Origin: Tetragenococcus muriaticus DSM 15685
GTDB taxonomy: Bacteria > Bacillota > Bacilli > Lactobacillales > Enterococcaceae
Assembly: GCF_000423785.1 (NCBI RefSeq)
Contig: NZ_AUIQ01000009.1
Location: forward strand, 1 to 53,461
Direction of reading: 5' to 3'
DNA length: 53,461 bases
Shown: positions 52,789 to 53,461 of the stretch, one piece after another
How the letters are laid out: every line of letters starts with the position of its first letter
How positions within the stretch are numbered: the stretch's first letter is position 1
Program-made: the position numbers and the translations under genes
Notes under the pieces: model-generated
The model's input: only the letters and a program-made list of their open reading frames with translations
Told to the model about the DNA's origin: nothing
Database searches by the model: none

Positions 52789-53029
52789 ATAATTCTCTTC
52801 GTAGGAACTAAAAAACTACTTTTTTTACAATTCCTCTCTTTTTGAGTGTTTATTCTTTTTTTAGCGACACTGTAAAATGTCTATTTAAAGTTAAGCACAA
52901 ATAGAACATAAGCGTTAACCTCAATAATTCCATATTATGCAGGCAAAGATAAATTCGGTTGTTGAATTATTCTAAAATAACGAATAGAATTTTAAACGTA
53001 CAATTTCATTCAAAGTGATAGGGTGGTTG
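52789..53029. other. Intergenic stretch without a recognised gene
   Basis: This AT-rich stretch between the minus-strand terminator and the plus-strand HTH gene has no open frame with a good ribosome binding site. It probably holds the promoters of the divergent element genes, but I see no convincing consensus pair. Confidence 0.4.
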
Positions 53030-53032
53030 GTG

Positions 53033-53179
53033 TTGAGAAACAGAAAAGACAATTTTGATTTTCGTCCCATTGGTCATACAATAAAAGAAGCTCGAATAAG
53101 GCAAGGGTTAACCCGTAAGCAAGTGGGAGAAATCATTAAAATCGCACCAAGGTATTTAATTAACCTGAATGATTTATAA
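53033..53179 (+). pseudogene. Truncated Orf9-like HTH regulator
   Basis: The 48-residue frame reads DFRPIGHTIKEARIRQG, then TRKQVGEIIKIAPRYL, and then stops at TAA 53177-53179. The Tn916 Orf9-type XRE regulator has the same beginning but continues for about 20 more residues. This copy therefore lacks the last helices of the HTH domain and is probably inactive. GATAGGGTGG precedes the start. TTG 53033 and GTG 53030 are both possible. It supports a Tn916-like origin for the right end of the window. Confidence 0.7.
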
Positions 53180-53461
53180 AAATTTGTGGATAACGCATTC
53201 GACCGATCAACGAGGTGACTTTTATGTTATTTTCCCTTTTTATCGCCACTTTTTAATCAAGAATAGGAAGGGATAATCGAACGACGCTAAAAAAAGATAA
53301 AATTCTTCCTAGAGAATGAAAGCCAAGCCTTTTTTATAAGGATGAAAAGGGCAAAAGTAAACTAGAGATTCAATCGCTGAATTCGTGTAAGGACTTCCCA
53401 AAAAAGTGTATTGTAAACATTTGTACTTGATAAGTGAATTTGCACTTGACGCGCGTGCTCT
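53180..53461. other. Right edge, mostly noncoding
   Basis: No full gene is visible. One very short frame, ATG 53224 to TAA 53256 (ten codons, MLFSLFIATF), has the ribosome binding site GAGGTGA at 53212-53218 at good spacing. A weak inverted repeat TAGGAAG / CTTCCTA lies downstream. Together they could be a leader-peptide control region, but nothing downstream in the window confirms it. Confidence 0.3.

Noticed and set aside
50536-53461. Prophage at the right end
   Set aside because: No phage structural, packaging or lysis genes are present. The genes are of the Tn916 integration/regulation type.

Overview
The window looks like a stretch of chromosome from a low-GC lactic acid bacterium of the order Lactobacillales, family Enterococcaceae. 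The evidence is gene content and order: gpsA-galU; pepQ divergent from ccpA; rpsU-yqeY; phoH-pgpH-ybeY-dgkA-era-recO followed by a glycine T-box and glyQS; and yidC-acyP opposite a SpoU methylase. Several surface proteins are strikingly acidic (the Asp-rich tail of the class A PBP, the acidic repeats of the YtxH protein, the DacA tail), which suggests a salt-tolerant genus such as Tetragenococcus. That genus call is an inference from sequence character, not a database match.

Layout. 1-18.4 kb: glycerol-phosphate and nucleotide-sugar genes, cell-envelope stress proteins (DUF948, YtxH), pepQ/ccpA, a class A PBP, tyrS, an AEC transporter, nfo, an aldo/keto reductase, an RpiR-type regulator divergent from a 6-phospho-beta-glucosidase, a phosphoglucomutase and an ArsR metal sensor. 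18.4-24.7 kb: hom-thrB, a DUF299 regulatory kinase divergent from a Fur-family (probably Zur) repressor with a candidate Zur box, a CNNM/CBS membrane protein, rpsU and yqeY. 24.8-34 kb: phoH to glyS, a conserved run for cyclic-di-AMP turnover, ribosome maturation, recombination and glycyl-tRNA synthesis. 34-44.4 kb: a second AEC transporter, yidC, acyP, an RNA methylase, an HD hydrolase, a DUF218 membrane protein, a GyrI-like protein, dacA, sfsA, a Gfo/Idh oxidoreductase and a DEAD-box helicase.

44.4-48.8 kb holds a decaying sigma-54-controlled PTS locus. The LevR-type activator is cut by one in-frame TAA. The -24/-12 promoter, the candidate activator site, IIB and IIA look intact. The IIC permease has lost about half its length through an internal deletion with a frameshift. 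An Eis-type acetyltransferase follows.

50.1 kb to the right edge is the end of a decayed Tn916-like integrative element beside tRNA-Arg(CCU). It contains a 5' tRNA fragment, a complete tRNA-Arg, a set of TTTGCTAACA repeats that could be integrase arm sites, an integrase gene broken by one TGA, a sigma-like gene that reads without a stop into an excisionase, and a truncated Orf9-like HTH gene.

The most unusual noncoding structures are two intergenic arrays with exactly the same 41-bp period (13.36-13.53 kb and 18.5-18.7 kb) and a 179-bp nested inverted-repeat element at 39.69-39.87 kb. I did not find a clear new defence or biosynthetic system.
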